Below, piece by piece: positions 7,364 through 15,178 of a DNA stretch of 18,607 nt (position 1 is the first letter of the stretch; each line of letters starts with the position of its first letter). The stretch covers positions 1 through 18,607 of the forward strand of contig JALGVQ010000067.1 of NCBI GenBank assembly GCA_025774615.1, written 5' to 3'. The notes under the pieces are model-generated. The model searched no databases and was not told the DNA's origin. It saw nothing but the letters and a program-made list of their open reading frames with translations. The translations under genes were made by a program, and so were the position numbers. The DNA comes from a bacterium (GTDB lineage: Bacteria > Blakebacterota > Blakebacteria > Blakebacterales > Blakebacteraceae).

Positions 7364-8548
7364 GTGGATCTCAACGCGATCCAGCAGGCGATAAAGGAAG
7401 CCGGCTTCGATGGCTGGCTCTTCTACGACTTCCATAACCGTAACCTTATAGACTACCGCATACTCGGCATTGATTCCGAACGGATGGCGACCAGGCGCTG
7501 GTTCTACTGGGTGCCGGCCGAGGGGGAGCCGATAAGGCTCGTCCATGGGGTCGAGCCGTCGCGACTCGATGGTCTGCCTGGTGAGAAACGGGTCTACAGC
7601 CGCTGGGTGGAACTGCACGAGGCGCTCGGATCGCTCTTCGGTACTGCCCGGACGGTCGCCATGCAGTACTCACCGCTCTGCGATATCCCCTATATCTCGA
7701 TGGTCGATGCCGGCACAATCGAACTGGTGAGGGAAGCCGGAGGCGTCGAGATCGTCTCTTCAGCTGATCTCGTCAGCCGCTTCGAAGCAGTATTCGGCGC
7801 TGAGGGAGCCGAGAGCCACCGGCGTGCGATGCATACCATCCTGGCAGTGAAGGATGAGGCATACGCGAAAATCGGCGCCGCAGTGACCGCCGGCGAGACC
7901 CTGACCGAATACGACATCGCCCGATTCATCCTCGACCGGTTCGAGGCTGAGGGACTCGACGCGGGCGGACATGTCCCGATCGTGGGTGTGGATGGCCATC
8001 CTGCCGATCCACATTTCGAGCCGACCGAAGAGAACGCGGTGCCGTTCGCAAGGGATCAGTGCGTACTGATCGACCTGTGGGCCCGCGAGAAGGCTCCGAC
8101 CTCGATCTTCGCCGACGTCACCTGGTGTGGATTCATCGGCCAGGACGTGCCCGAGGAGTACCAGCAGATGTTCGAAGCGGTCTGCGCCGGCCGTGACGCC
8201 GGGGTGGCACTGGTCAGGGAACGGTTCGCCGCCGGTGAACTGCTCGAGGGCTGGGAGGTCGATGACGTGGTCCGCGCGGAGGTTGAGAGGGCCGGGTTCG
8301 GGGATCAGTTCATCCATCGCACCGGTCACTCGATCGGATTCGAGGTCCACGGTAACGGCGCCAACATCGACAACTTCGAGACCCGTGACCGGCGTACCAT
8401 CCTGGCCGGAACCTGTTTCAGTATCGAACCGGGGATCTACTTTACCGATCGACGCGCGGTCAGGACCGAGATCGACGTGCTGATCACGCCCGAGGGTGAG
8501 GTGGAGGTCGTCGGAGACATCCAGCAGGAGCTGATCCTCATACCGTAG
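7364..8548 (+). CDS. M24 family Xaa-Pro aminopeptidase/prolidase-like metallopeptidase
   Basis: The start is GTG at 7364, fixed by AGGAGGT at 7350-7356 with seven bases of spacing. The protein has 394 residues and no signal peptide, so it is cytoplasmic. Residues ~1-140 are a creatinase-type N-terminal domain (FDGWLFYDFHNRN). Residues ~150-390 are the pita-bread catalytic domain. All five metal ligands expected for the family are visible: D237 (LIDLWA), D251 (FADVTW), H322 (HRTGHSIGFEVHG), E355 (SIEPGIY) and E369 (VRTEIDVLI). GHVPIVGVDGHPADPHFEPT is the equivalent of the usual N-terminal substrate loop. The expected reaction is hydrolysis of Xaa-Pro or Pro-containing di/oligopeptides with a dinuclear metal. 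It is convergent with a peptide/proton symporter, which fits peptide import followed by breakdown. Subfamily (aminopeptidase P versus prolidase) cannot be settled by eye. Confidence 0.9.
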   Translation: MDLNAIQQAIKEAGFDGWLFYDFHNRNLIDYRILGIDSERMATRRWFYWVPAEGEPIRLVHGVEPSRLDGLPGEKRVYSRWVELHEALGSLFGTARTVAMQYSPLCDIPYISMVDAGTIELVREAGGVEIVSSADLVSRFEAVFGAEGAESHRRAMHTILAVKDEAYAKIGAAVTAGETLTEYDIARFILDRFEAEGLDAGGHVPIVGVDGHPADPHFEPTEENAVPFARDQCVLIDLWAREKAPTSIFADVTWCGFIGQDVPEEYQQMFEAVCAGRDAGVALVRERFAAGELLEGWEVDDVVRAEVERAGFGDQFIHRTGHSIGFEVHGNGANIDNFETRDRRTILAGTCFSIEPGIYFTDRRAVRTEIDVLITPEGEVEVVGDIQQELILIP

Positions 8549-8627
8549 GGCCCCCCTGACCACCTGCCGCGCGCCGCGGCGGTTCTCTGTTCCGGTGGAC
8601 AGGATAATGAGGTCGAGTGAGAACAGG

Positions 8628-8661
8628 AAAAGGGGACCGGCCGAACGGCCGGTCCCCTTTT
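8628..8661. terminator. Bidirectional rho-independent terminator between peptidase and symporter genes
   Basis: AAAAGGGGACCGGCC (8628-8642), loop GAAC, GGCCGGTCCCCTTTT (8647-8661) form a perfect 15-bp stem, with further T's to 8663. The A-run on one side and T-run on the other make it usable from both strands, which suits the convergent genes ending at 8548 and 8713. No gene is seen in the rest of this 164-bp gap. Confidence 0.9.
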
Positions 8662-8712
8662 TTCGCTGCTTTACTCTGCCAGCAGAAGGCCGACCAGCGG
8701 CCCTCCTGATGG

Positions 8713-10278
8713 TTATTTGATACCACCCGCCAGTTTCGCGATCGGCCTGCTGAAGACCAGGAAGAGCGCACCCGATCCGATCACGATGAACCCGACAGTG
8801 CTGAACAGCCCGGGAAGCGGCAGGGTCTCGATCAATCCGGCCACCAGACCGGCGATCAGGTTTCCGAGCGCCGCGCCAAGGAACCAGATACCCATCATCT
8901 GGCTCACGAACCGTTCAGGTGAGAGTTTCGTGATGGCGCTCAGGCCCACCGGACTCAGCGCCAGTTCCCCGATCGTGTGGAAGAAGTAGGTAGCCACGAG
9001 CCACATCGGGCTCACCAGGCCGTTTTCGACGTAGGTGGATGCCCATGACATAACCAGGAAGCCGACTCCCAGCAGTGCCAGTCCGAATCCGAACTTCACC
9101 CCGAGGGAGGGATTCCGGTCACCCAGCCAGACCCAGAAAACTCCAACGACCGGGGCAAGGATAATGATAAAGAGCGGGTTGATCGCCTGCAGCCAGCCGG
9201 CCGGTGCCTCCAGGCCGAATGCCATCCGGTTGGTGAACCGTTCGGCAAAGAGGTTCATCGATGATCCGGCCTGCTCGAAGCCCGACCAGAACATGGCCGC
9301 GCCGATGAAGAGCACCCCGATGAGGGCGACCCGCTTCCGTTCTACCGAGTCACGACAGCCGAAGATGATCAGGACGGCAAAGTAGATGAGCGCCAGGATC
9401 AGGACGGCCACACCCGACACCCGCGCGAACACTACCAGACTGACCGTGATGATGTTGGTCGTGAGTAGAACTATAAAGACCGCTGTGAGGAGCACAACCA
9501 GCCCGATCCCCATGATGAAGCCGCGCATGGCACGGGCCTTCGCTTCCGGCTCCCGGGCCTCCCCCTTCAGCCATCCCGCATCGCCGAGGTATTTCCACCC
9601 GACGACATACTGGATGATACCGAAGGTCATCCCGAATCCGGCCGCCAGGAAGCCGAGGTGCCAGTTGATGTTCTCTCCCAGGAAAGAACAGATCAATGGC
9701 GCGACCAGGGCGCCGATGTTGATCCCCATGTAGAAGATCGAGAAACCGGCATCACGACGGGCGCCGCCTTCCGGATAGAGGTCAGCGACGATCGCCGAGA
9801 CGTTCGGCTTGAGCAGACCCGTGCCGAGGGCGATCATGATGAGACCGGGATAGAAGAGTCCCGCAGCAGGGATCGCAAGCAGGTACTGCCCGACCGCGAT
9901 ACCGATCCCGCCGTAGAGGACTGATTTCCGCTGACCGAGCAGTTTATCCGCGATCCACCCGCCCGGCAGAGCCAGAGCGTAGACCCCGAAGGTGAAGAGA
10001 CCGTAGATCGCGGTCGCTTTCGTGACATCCATGCCGCGACCGCCGTTCATGATCAGGTCGGTCATGAAGAGTACAAGGAGCGCCCGCATGCCGTAGTAGC
10101 TGAACCGCTCCCACATCTCGGTGAAGAAGAGTGTCTTCAGTCCCCGGGGATGCCCCATGAACGTCTTGAATTCGTCCACACTCCCATCAGCTCCGGGCTC
10201 GGAGGGTGGGGTTTCTGTCGGTGGTGTTTCTGCTGGTGGTGTCTCTTCCGGTGGTGCTCCGAATACATCATCACTCAT
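8713..10278 (-). CDS. POT/PTR2-family proton-dependent oligopeptide transporter
   Basis: The protein has 521 residues from ATG 10278, behind GGAG. The POT signature is intact: E54-M-W-E-R-F-S-Y-Y-G63 in the first transmembrane segment (the ExxERFxYYG proton-coupling motif), and [20 protein letters not shown] corresponds to the second PTR2 signature (FxxFYxxINxGxL). About 14 hydrophobic segments are visible, for example [20 protein letters not shown] and [20 protein letters not shown]. The family carries di- and tripeptides into the cytoplasm with protons across the inner membrane. The unusual part is the N-terminal ~35 residues, a Pro/Thr/Glu-rich cytoplasmic tail with an ETPP repeat encoded by a 15-bp DNA repeat. 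It is transcribed alone and ends at the shared terminator. Substrate specificity is inferred from family only. Confidence 0.93.
   Translation of the reverse strand: MSDDVFGAPPEETPPAETPPTETPPSEPGADGSVDEFKTFMGHPRGLKTLFFTEMWERFSYYGMRALLVLFMTDLIMNGGRGMDVTKATAIYGLFTFGVYALALPGGWIADKLLGQRKSVLYGGIGIAVGQYLLAIPAAGLFYPGLIMIALGTGLLKPNVSAIVADLYPEGGARRDAGFSIFYMGINIGALVAPLICSFLGENINWHLGFLAAGFGMTFGIIQYVVGWKYLGDAGWLKGEAREPEAKARAMRGFIMGIGLVVLLTAVFIVLLTTNIITVSLVVFARVSGVAVLILALIYFAVLIIFGCRDSVERKRVALIGVLFIGAAMFWSGFEQAGSSMNLFAERFTNRMAFGLEAPAGWLQAINPLFIIILAPVVGVFWVWLGDRNPSLGVKFGFGLALLGVGFLVMSWASTYVENGLVSPMWLVATYFFHTIGELALSPVGLSAITKLSPERFVSQMMGIWFLGAALGNLIAGLVAGLIETLPLPGLFSTVGFIVIGSGALFLVFSRPIAKLAGGIK
10205..10258 (-). 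repeat. 15-bp tandem repeat encoding ETPP(T/A/E) in the symporter N-terminus
   Basis: Units at 10205-10219, 10220-10234 and 10235-10249 plus a partial unit read GGTGG(T/G)GTTTCTG(T/C)(C/T) or close variants on the plus strand. On the minus strand they encode [17 protein letters not shown], in frame. Likely a variable, disordered cytoplasmic tail. Confidence 0.85.
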
Positions 10279-10471
10279 GTCATAGCTCCATTGCAGTCCG
10301 GTTCACATCTCTCACAGCCGCCGTGAATGTACTTCCAGGGCGATTACCAATACAAGCCCTCTCTCCACTTCCTGCAATCCACCCTCCCGTCCATCCAGCA
10401 GTGCTTCCCCTGATATGATCTCAAACCTGAGAACATTGCATGGTGGCATGGTCACGTTCCCGGTATACACT

Positions 10472-10500
10472 ATGGATTCCCGTTACCGATATCATATAAT
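10472..10500 (+). promoter_or_regulatory. Candidate promoter for the Cpn10-like gene
   Basis: A perfect -10 hexamer TATAAT lies at 10495-10500, 45 bases before the ATG at 10546. The -35 region at normal spacing (10472-10478, ATGGATT) is poor, so the promoter would need an activator or a non-standard sigma factor. Neither the CIRCE element typical of groES promoters nor any other known heat-shock operator is visible. The gap 10279-10545 also holds the upstream region of the divergent symporter gene and no gene. Confidence 0.35.
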
Positions 10501-10508
10501 CAGCCCGG

Positions 10509-10522
10509 CGGCGGATCCGCCG
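10509..10522. promoter_or_regulatory. Perfect 14-bp palindrome at the expected transcript start of the Cpn10-like gene
   Basis: CGGCGGATCCGCCG is perfectly self-complementary and begins nine bases after the TATAAT box, 23 bases before the start codon. Its position fits a repressor operator overlapping +1. It could equally be a GC-rich chance palindrome. Confidence 0.35.
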
Positions 10523-10545
10523 GAGACTCAGACAGGGCAATTCAC

Positions 10546-10923
10546 ATGGGTGGAATCAAAGATATCATTGTCGTCGGGGACCGCGTGCTCATCAGGCCGG
10601 AGGAGGAATCGGATCAGACCTCGCATGGTCTCTATCTGCCCGCGGGAGTCCGTTCAAAGGAAAAGGTACAGGGCGGGACCATCATGCAGGTCGGACCGGG
10701 ATACCCCATACCCGACCCGTACATGGATGACGAACCGTGGTCACAGGATGAGAAGGAGATCATCAAGTATGTCCCCCTGCAGTCCCAGCCGGGGGATTAT
10801 GCCCTCTTCCTGCGGGAGCGGGCGATAGAGATCGAATATGAGGGACAGACACTGCTGATCATTCCCCAGTCCTCCCTCCTCATACTGGTCCGGAAAGATC
10901 CCCTGGAAGAACTGCAGAGGTAG
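10546..10923 (+). CDS. Stand-alone Cpn10/GroES-like co-chaperonin family protein
   Basis: The 125-residue protein aligns with GroES across its length. VVGDRVLIRPEEESDQTSHG matches the first strand and mobile loop; GLYLPAGVRSKEKVQGG and IMQVGPG match the 'GGIxLP..A.EKPQEG.V.AVGPG' core; KYVPLQSQPGDYALF matches the 'VKVGDxVxF' turn; QTLLIIPQSSLLILV matches the C-terminal 'EYLIxxESDILAV' strand. The mobile-loop hydrophobic tripeptide that contacts GroEL is LYL rather than IVL/IML. About 20 residues (YPIPDPYMDDEPWSQDEKEI) are inserted in the roof region, making it longer than the usual ~95-100 residues. No groEL lies in the window. A family of this shape occurs in Bacteroidetes and relatives, from memory. 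It is probably cytoplasmic; whether it serves a chaperonin is unknown. The start has only a weak CAGGG ribosome site. Confidence 0.8.
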   Translation: MGGIKDIIVVGDRVLIRPEEESDQTSHGLYLPAGVRSKEKVQGGTIMQVGPGYPIPDPYMDDEPWSQDEKEIIKYVPLQSQPGDYALFLRERAIEIEYEGQTLLIIPQSSLLILVRKDPLEELQR

Positions 10924-10996
10924 TCTCCATTTGACGCGCAGGCTGGCGTTCCATCACCGATTCGGGTTACACTGACTGGTTCAGGATTCTTCGCGA

Positions 10997-11425
10997 ATGG
11001 AGACGAGATCGATGTCACGCATGTCACGCATGTCACGCAGTAACACGATCCACGGGCTGGTTGTGGCAGCCCTGTTGATCATGATTGCAGGCTGCGCCGC
11101 GAGCGCACCGAGTATTGACCAGGCCAGGATCAGGAACAAGCTCGACCTCAGACTGCAGGGCGCCCTCGGCGGCAGGAACATCGGAGAAACGCTGGGTGAG
11201 TTCATCCAGGTTTCAGTTCGCATGCAATCGGCAGGCACAGCTGAAGATCTGAGCCAGCTCGCCCTGTATGGGGTGCCCGGGCAGTTCCTGGGATCGATCA
11301 CCACGTTGATCATTGAACCATCAAAGATCATTGATGTTGCCGCGCTCGACAGGGTCGTCTTCCTCGAGCTGGCGGTCAGGAATGTACCGAACCCGGCGAT
11401 ACCCCCCCCACCCCCAGCGGATTGA
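10997..11425 (+). CDS. Small lipoprotein resembling a free-standing subtilase propeptide (I9-like), upstream of the subtilase
   Basis: The frame opens at ATG 10997 (142 residues). ATGs at 11012, 11021 and 11030 are alternatives; 11012 has GGAGA nine bases upstream. The signal peptide is TIHGLVVAALLIMIAGC, a good lipobox (IAGC). The mature part is ~110 residues with a Pro-rich end (NPAIPPPPPAD). By eye it matches the propeptide-like segment of the next gene: here IQVSVRM...AEDL...YGVPG...ITTLIIEPSKIIDVAALDRVVFLELA, there VEIVIRG...AVESAV...GGLIG...IHTARVPLRTLSVLALSDGIEWIEAA, with the same order of strand, helix, Gly, strand, 'P...l..lA..d.v..iE.a'. This is the I9/subtilisin-propeptide pattern. 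It ends within or 8 bases before the subtilase start. I infer a membrane-tethered protease inhibitor or folding aid; this is a visual match only. Confidence 0.6.
   Translation: METRSMSRMSRMSRSNTIHGLVVAALLIMIAGCAASAPSIDQARIRNKLDLRLQGALGGRNIGETLGEFIQVSVRMQSAGTAEDLSQLALYGVPGQFLGSITTLIIEPSKIIDVAALDRVVFLELAVRNVPNPAIPPPPPAD
11012..11038 (+). repeat. Three perfect copies of a 9-bp repeat (ATGTCACGC) at the start of the small lipoprotein gene
   Basis: Copies at 11012-11020, 11021-11029 and 11030-11038 encode MSRMSRMSR just before the signal peptide core. Each copy carries an in-frame ATG, so copy-number change would add or remove possible start codons without changing frame. Confidence 0.85.
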
Positions 11426-11433
11426 TCACTGTC

Positions 11434-14376
11434 ATGAAAGCGCTTCGAAGAACCAGCCGACTCGTACCGGTTATGGTAGCGGTTCTGACTGTCATGTTGA
11501 TGGGCGCCGCACCGCAGGAACCGCCGGAGGGTACCCGTCTCGACTCCGAACTCGCCATCATGCTGACCAGGATGGAAGAGGCACGGGCAGCGGGATTGAC
11601 TGTTGATATCCCTCTTCTTACCCGTACTGCGGGAGTCTACGAAGGCCCCCGGGGATCCGATGAGCCCTGGGTAGAGATCGTCATCCGCGGCGATGCTGTC
11701 GAGAGCGCTGTCCGGATGGCTGGTGGTTTGATCGGGAGCAGTCTCAACCGCATCCATACTGCCCGGGTACCACTGCGCACTCTCAGTGTGCTTGCCCTCT
11801 CTGACGGGATCGAGTGGATCGAGGCTGCGATGGTCTGCTACCCGGCACTCGATACCAGCATGCCGGCTACGCGTGCCGATCTCGTGCACGGCACGGCTTA
11901 CGGCTACAAGGGGGCCGGCATCCTCATCGCCATCTACGACACCGGCATCGACTACACTCACGATGATTTCCGCAATCTCGACGGCACTACCCGGATAAAA
12001 GCGATCTGGGATCAGACTGTCGATTCAGGTGCCGGGGCACCACCGACCGGATACACCTATGGCCGGGAATGGAGTGAAGCGGATATCAACGCCGAACTGG
12101 TCGCGAGTCCGCCAGGAACGGTGACCCAGCAGGATATCAACGGTCACGGCACCCATGTCGCCGGTATCGCGGCCGGGAACGGACGTGCGACCGGAAACAG
12201 CATCGCTGCCGGCAGGCATATCGGCATGGCTCCCGAAGCGGACATCCTTGTCATCAAAGGCGGCGACGATTCATTCCTCTCCACAAAGGTTCAGGACGGA
12301 GTTGCCTGGGCGATCTCGAAGGCGGCAGATGCGAGTCAGCCGATCGTGATCAACCTGAGTCTCGGCGGCCACGGCGGTGCCCATGATGGCACATCCAACT
12401 ACGAACAATACCTCGACTCCTCACTCGGGATCGGGAAGGTGATCGTGGCCGCAGCCGGCAATGAGGGGGGAGACTACATCCACAGCCAGACATCCCTCAC
12501 AGCGACGATGACCGATGTTGACTCTTTCGCGATCACGGTGAGCTATGACGGCGCCGTACAGGCCGGGACCGGCAACGACTATGCAAAACTGGAGAGCTGG
12601 CACGACGGCACTGCCACCGTTGAGATCACGGTACGCGCACCCGACGGGACAACGTACGGTCCGGTCAGTCAGGGAGGAAGTCTGAGCCTCGACCAGGCGA
12701 CCGGAAATGTGGAAATACAGTCCACTGCCTCACCGGTTACCGCGAACGGCGATCATCAGGCCGTTATCTACATCGATGACGCCACCGCAGGACAGGAACC
12801 GATGGCAGGCGACTGGTGGGTCATCTACGAACTGAGTTCGGGCACCACCGCCACGGTCGACACCTGGATCTATGAGACTTCCTCATTGGACGCTGAGGTA
12901 ACTGGAGGTGACGCCTCCTGGAGTGTCGGCATGCCGGCTACCGCGGAGGATATCATCACAGTCGGAGCCTGGGTCACAAAATGGTCATGGACTGCCATTG
13001 ACGATAACACCTGGGGATACCCCGGGACCGACCGGACCGGCGATTATGCCTCCTTCAGCAGTCATGGTCCCACAAGGGACGGACGGACCAAGCCTGAGAT
13101 CACCGCGCCAGGTCAGGGGATCGCTTCGTCCATGTCTTCAACCCTTGCCTCCGCGCCCCACATTTCAGCACAGGATCCTGACGGCCAGCATTTCATCACT
13201 CAGGGAACGAGTCAGGCTGCCCCCCATGTAACGGGTGCGGCAGCCCTCATGCTGCAGGCCGACGAGACCGGTACAGCCGCTCTGATCCGGAGCCTGTTGA
13301 TCTCATCGGCGGACACCGACGGGTTCACTGGCGCGGTTCCCAACCAGACCTGGGGATACGGCAAGCTGGACGCCAAGGGCGCGGTCGACCTCATCGCCAC
13401 CCTCGATGACGCAACCGGTCCCTCCTTTACGATCGGCCTGCTGAGAAACAGCGTGGTTACCGATTTTCTCGATGTCTATACGATCCCCTCAGAGGCTCTC
13501 GTGGACACCCCGTTGGTGAGGATCACCCGGCCCTCATCCTCCGTCGACACTCTTGGATCCACGCCGATCGTCACCTCAGAGGGAACACTCTACGCGGCCG
13601 ATTACCGGCTCACGGCAGACGGCACGTACACATTGACCGTGACCGGGATCGATGTGGCAGGCAACGATTCAACCACGACGCGCGACTTCACCGCGACGCT
13701 GGTCGGTTCTGCCGGAGGAACCCTGATTGCTTCAAGCGGGTTGATGCGCGTTACGCTCCCCTCCGGATCACTTCGCGAGGAAGGGTATGTGATTGCCAGT
13801 GAGGCGATCGATGACCTCGATCGGTCACATATCGAAACAGGAGGGGGCCTCTCCCCGGCCTGGCGCATCTCTCCCGACAACGAACCGCTGGGCAGGATGG
13901 CCCGTATCGAATTCTCCTGGGATCCGGCGAATCCGGAGAACCGGGCCGGCACCGTACCGGCTGTCCATCGCTGGGAGAACGGCCGATGGATACCCATCGG
14001 GAGCTCTGTTGATGAGTCGCGCCGCATCGTCGAGGCTTCGGTTGAAAAGCTGGGGATCTATCAGCTGCGGACCCGTGAGGGCGGCAGCGAATCGGGTCTG
14101 CTCCACGGACTGGAACAGAACTACCCGAATCCCTTCAACGGAGCGACACAGATCCGGTTCACGCTGGCTCACCCCGCAGATGTGGAAGTATTCGTCATGA
14201 ATGTTCGGGGTCAGCGGGTCACGACACTGATCGACCGGTATGAAAGCGCCGGCCGGCATGTGGTCAGCTGGAATGGCAGAGGGGAGGACGGACGGCCGCT
14301 TGCATCCGGCATCTACCTGGTCGCCATGAAGGTGGAAGGCCGGATGTTCACCCGTAAAGTGCTGTTGTTGCAGTAG
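11434..14376 (+). CDS. Secreted subtilisin-like serine protease (S8) with C-terminal FlgD-like/T9SS-type sorting domain
   Basis: I start at ATG 11434 (980 residues); TTG 11422, overlapping the previous stop as TTGA, is possible too, and neither has a clear ribosome site. MKALRRTSRLVPVMVAVLTV is the signal peptide. Residues ~75-135 are a propeptide-like domain. The catalytic triad is complete, numbered from 11434: D169 (IYDTGIDYTHDDF), H238 (NGHGTHVAG), S593 (GTSQAAPHVTGAAA), with oxyanion N343 (AAAGNEGG). A ~160-residue beta insertion lies between N343 and the SSHGPTRDG segment, as in larger S8 proteases. Residues ~660-870 are beta-rich (including a WDPANPENRAG segment). The last ~90 residues, LEQNYPNPFNGATQIRFTL to RKVLLLQ, are the FlgD-Ig-like fold used as a type A sorting domain of the type IX system. 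No T9SS gene is in the window. The small lipoprotein upstream and the TPR lipoprotein downstream are in the same transcript. Confidence 0.93.
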   Translation: MKALRRTSRLVPVMVAVLTVMLMGAAPQEPPEGTRLDSELAIMLTRMEEARAAGLTVDIPLLTRTAGVYEGPRGSDEPWVEIVIRGDAVESAVRMAGGLIGSSLNRIHTARVPLRTLSVLALSDGIEWIEAAMVCYPALDTSMPATRADLVHGTAYGYKGAGILIAIYDTGIDYTHDDFRNLDGTTRIKAIWDQTVDSGAGAPPTGYTYGREWSEADINAELVASPPGTVTQQDINGHGTHVAGIAAGNGRATGNSIAAGRHIGMAPEADILVIKGGDDSFLSTKVQDGVAWAISKAADASQPIVINLSLGGHGGAHDGTSNYEQYLDSSLGIGKVIVAAAGNEGGDYIHSQTSLTATMTDVDSFAITVSYDGAVQAGTGNDYAKLESWHDGTATVEITVRAPDGTTYGPVSQGGSLSLDQATGNVEIQSTASPVTANGDHQAVIYIDDATAGQEPMAGDWWVIYELSSGTTATVDTWIYETSSLDAEVTGGDASWSVGMPATAEDIITVGAWVTKWSWTAIDDNTWGYPGTDRTGDYASFSSHGPTRDGRTKPEITAPGQGIASSMSSTLASAPHISAQDPDGQHFITQGTSQAAPHVTGAAALMLQADETGTAALIRSLLISSADTDGFTGAVPNQTWGYGKLDAKGAVDLIATLDDATGPSFTIGLLRNSVVTDFLDVYTIPSEALVDTPLVRITRPSSSVDTLGSTPIVTSEGTLYAADYRLTADGTYTLTVTGIDVAGNDSTTTRDFTATLVGSAGGTLIASSGLMRVTLPSGSLREEGYVIASEAIDDLDRSHIETGGGLSPAWRISPDNEPLGRMARIEFSWDPANPENRAGTVPAVHRWENGRWIPIGSSVDESRRIVEASVEKLGIYQLRTREGGSESGLLHGLEQNYPNPFNGATQIRFTLAHPADVEVFVMNVRGQRVTTLIDRYESAGRHVVSWNGRGEDGRPLASGIYLVAMKVEGRMFTRKVLLLQ

Positions 14377-14398
14377 GCATCTACAGGAGGAAACCGGA

Positions 14399-15058
14399 GT
14401 GAGACGTTTCAGAACAATGTCGAAGAGACGGCATTACATTCCCGCGCTGCTGCTCCTGCTGACGCTCACGGCAACAGCATGCGAGGAGACCGGCACCGGT
14501 GGAGCCACCGTCGATGAGAAGATCGCTCTGGGCTGGACGGCATTCGAAGCCGGGGATATCACCGCCGCGTTCAGCCGCTTCAATGAAGCGATCTCGATCG
14601 ATCCCCTGAGCGCTGAAGCCCATCACGGAATGGGCTGGGTGCGGCTGCTGCGGGGTGAACTGAGTCAGGCTCAGTCGAGTTTCAATTCTGCGAACACGAA
14701 CGGATTGACGGTGACAGACGCTGACGCGGGTCTGGCGATCACCTGCCGCGACCTGCCTGATCTCAGTCAGGCGATCAGCAAGGCATGGACAGTCCTCACC
14801 TCATCCTCGAGCTGGTCGTTCTCCCACCGCACGTCGATTGACTGGAAGGACATGCGCCTGGTGATCGCGCAATGTTCCTACAGGCTGGGCGAGGACCACT
14901 TCGATGACGCCCAGACCGAACTCGATATCCTCGATGCCGACAATGGACTGGATCCACTGAATTCCGGCACCTGGATCGTGGGAAGCACCACCTATGACAC
15001 CTACGCGGAGGCGCTCCTGATGGCGATCGAAGCCCTGGAGACTACGATCGGGGGCTGA
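14399..15058 (+). CDS. TPR-containing lipoprotein
   Basis: The start is GTG 14399, fixed by AGGAGG at 14385-14390 with eight bases of spacing and lying 22 bases after the subtilase stop. The 219-residue protein begins MRRFRTMSKRRHYIPALLLL and has the lipobox TATAC, giving a lipidated Cys28. Residues ~38-100 form a pair of TPR-like helices with the usual signature (IALGWTAFEAGDITAAFSRF, then NEAISIDPLSAEAHHGMGWV, then LLRGELSQAQSSF). The remaining half is helical (DFWS/WKDM-type helices, DDAQTELDILDADNGLDPLN) with no recognisable family. An exported scaffold or periplasmic partner of the subtilase is possible but not shown. It is the last gene of this unit and is followed by the terminator at 15096. 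Confidence 0.75.
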   Translation: MRRFRTMSKRRHYIPALLLLLTLTATACEETGTGGATVDEKIALGWTAFEAGDITAAFSRFNEAISIDPLSAEAHHGMGWVRLLRGELSQAQSSFNSANTNGLTVTDADAGLAITCRDLPDLSQAISKAWTVLTSSSSWSFSHRTSIDWKDMRLVIAQCSYRLGEDHFDDAQTELDILDADNGLDPLNSGTWIVGSTTYDTYAEALLMAIEALETTIGG

Positions 15059-15095
15059 AGATCGGGAATCCCTTCCGATATCTACCGTGAAACAG

Positions 15096-15125
15096 AAAAG
15101 GGACCGGTAATCCCCGGTCCCTTTT
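15096..15125. terminator. Bidirectional rho-independent terminator between the subtilase operon and the thioredoxin operon
   Basis: AAAAGGGACCGG (15096-15107), loop TAATCC, CCGGTCCCTTTT (15114-15125) form a perfect 12-bp stem with T- and A-runs on either side. It serves the plus-strand gene ending at 15058 and the minus-strand gene ending at 15179. The stem core GGGACCGG is nearly the same as in the terminator at 8628. Confidence 0.9.
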
Positions 15126-15178
15126 CCTTTGCCAGATCGTGTCACCCGACCGTCTGAAGACGGCTCGAGTCGCGCCGT

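Noticed and set aside
7760-8563. Minus-strand ORF of 267 codons opposite the M24 peptidase
   Set aside because: It mirrors a gene with all five metal ligands intact; the antisense product has no recognisable pattern and reflects GC-rich codon shadowing.
10415-10828. Plus-strand ORF overlapping the Cpn10-like gene in another frame
   Set aside because: Arg/Ser/Pro-rich out-of-frame product; the Cpn10 frame matches a known fold.
10931-10973. TTGACG (10931) and TACACT (10968) as a promoter for the protease operon
   Set aside because: The two boxes are ~31 bases apart, far from the usual 16-18, and no better pairing was found.
10981-11961. Long minus-strand ORF (326 codons) opposite the small lipoprotein and subtilase start
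   Set aside because: It is antisense to two well-supported genes, has low-complexity Ser/Arg/Asp-rich content with no domain, and no ribosome site.
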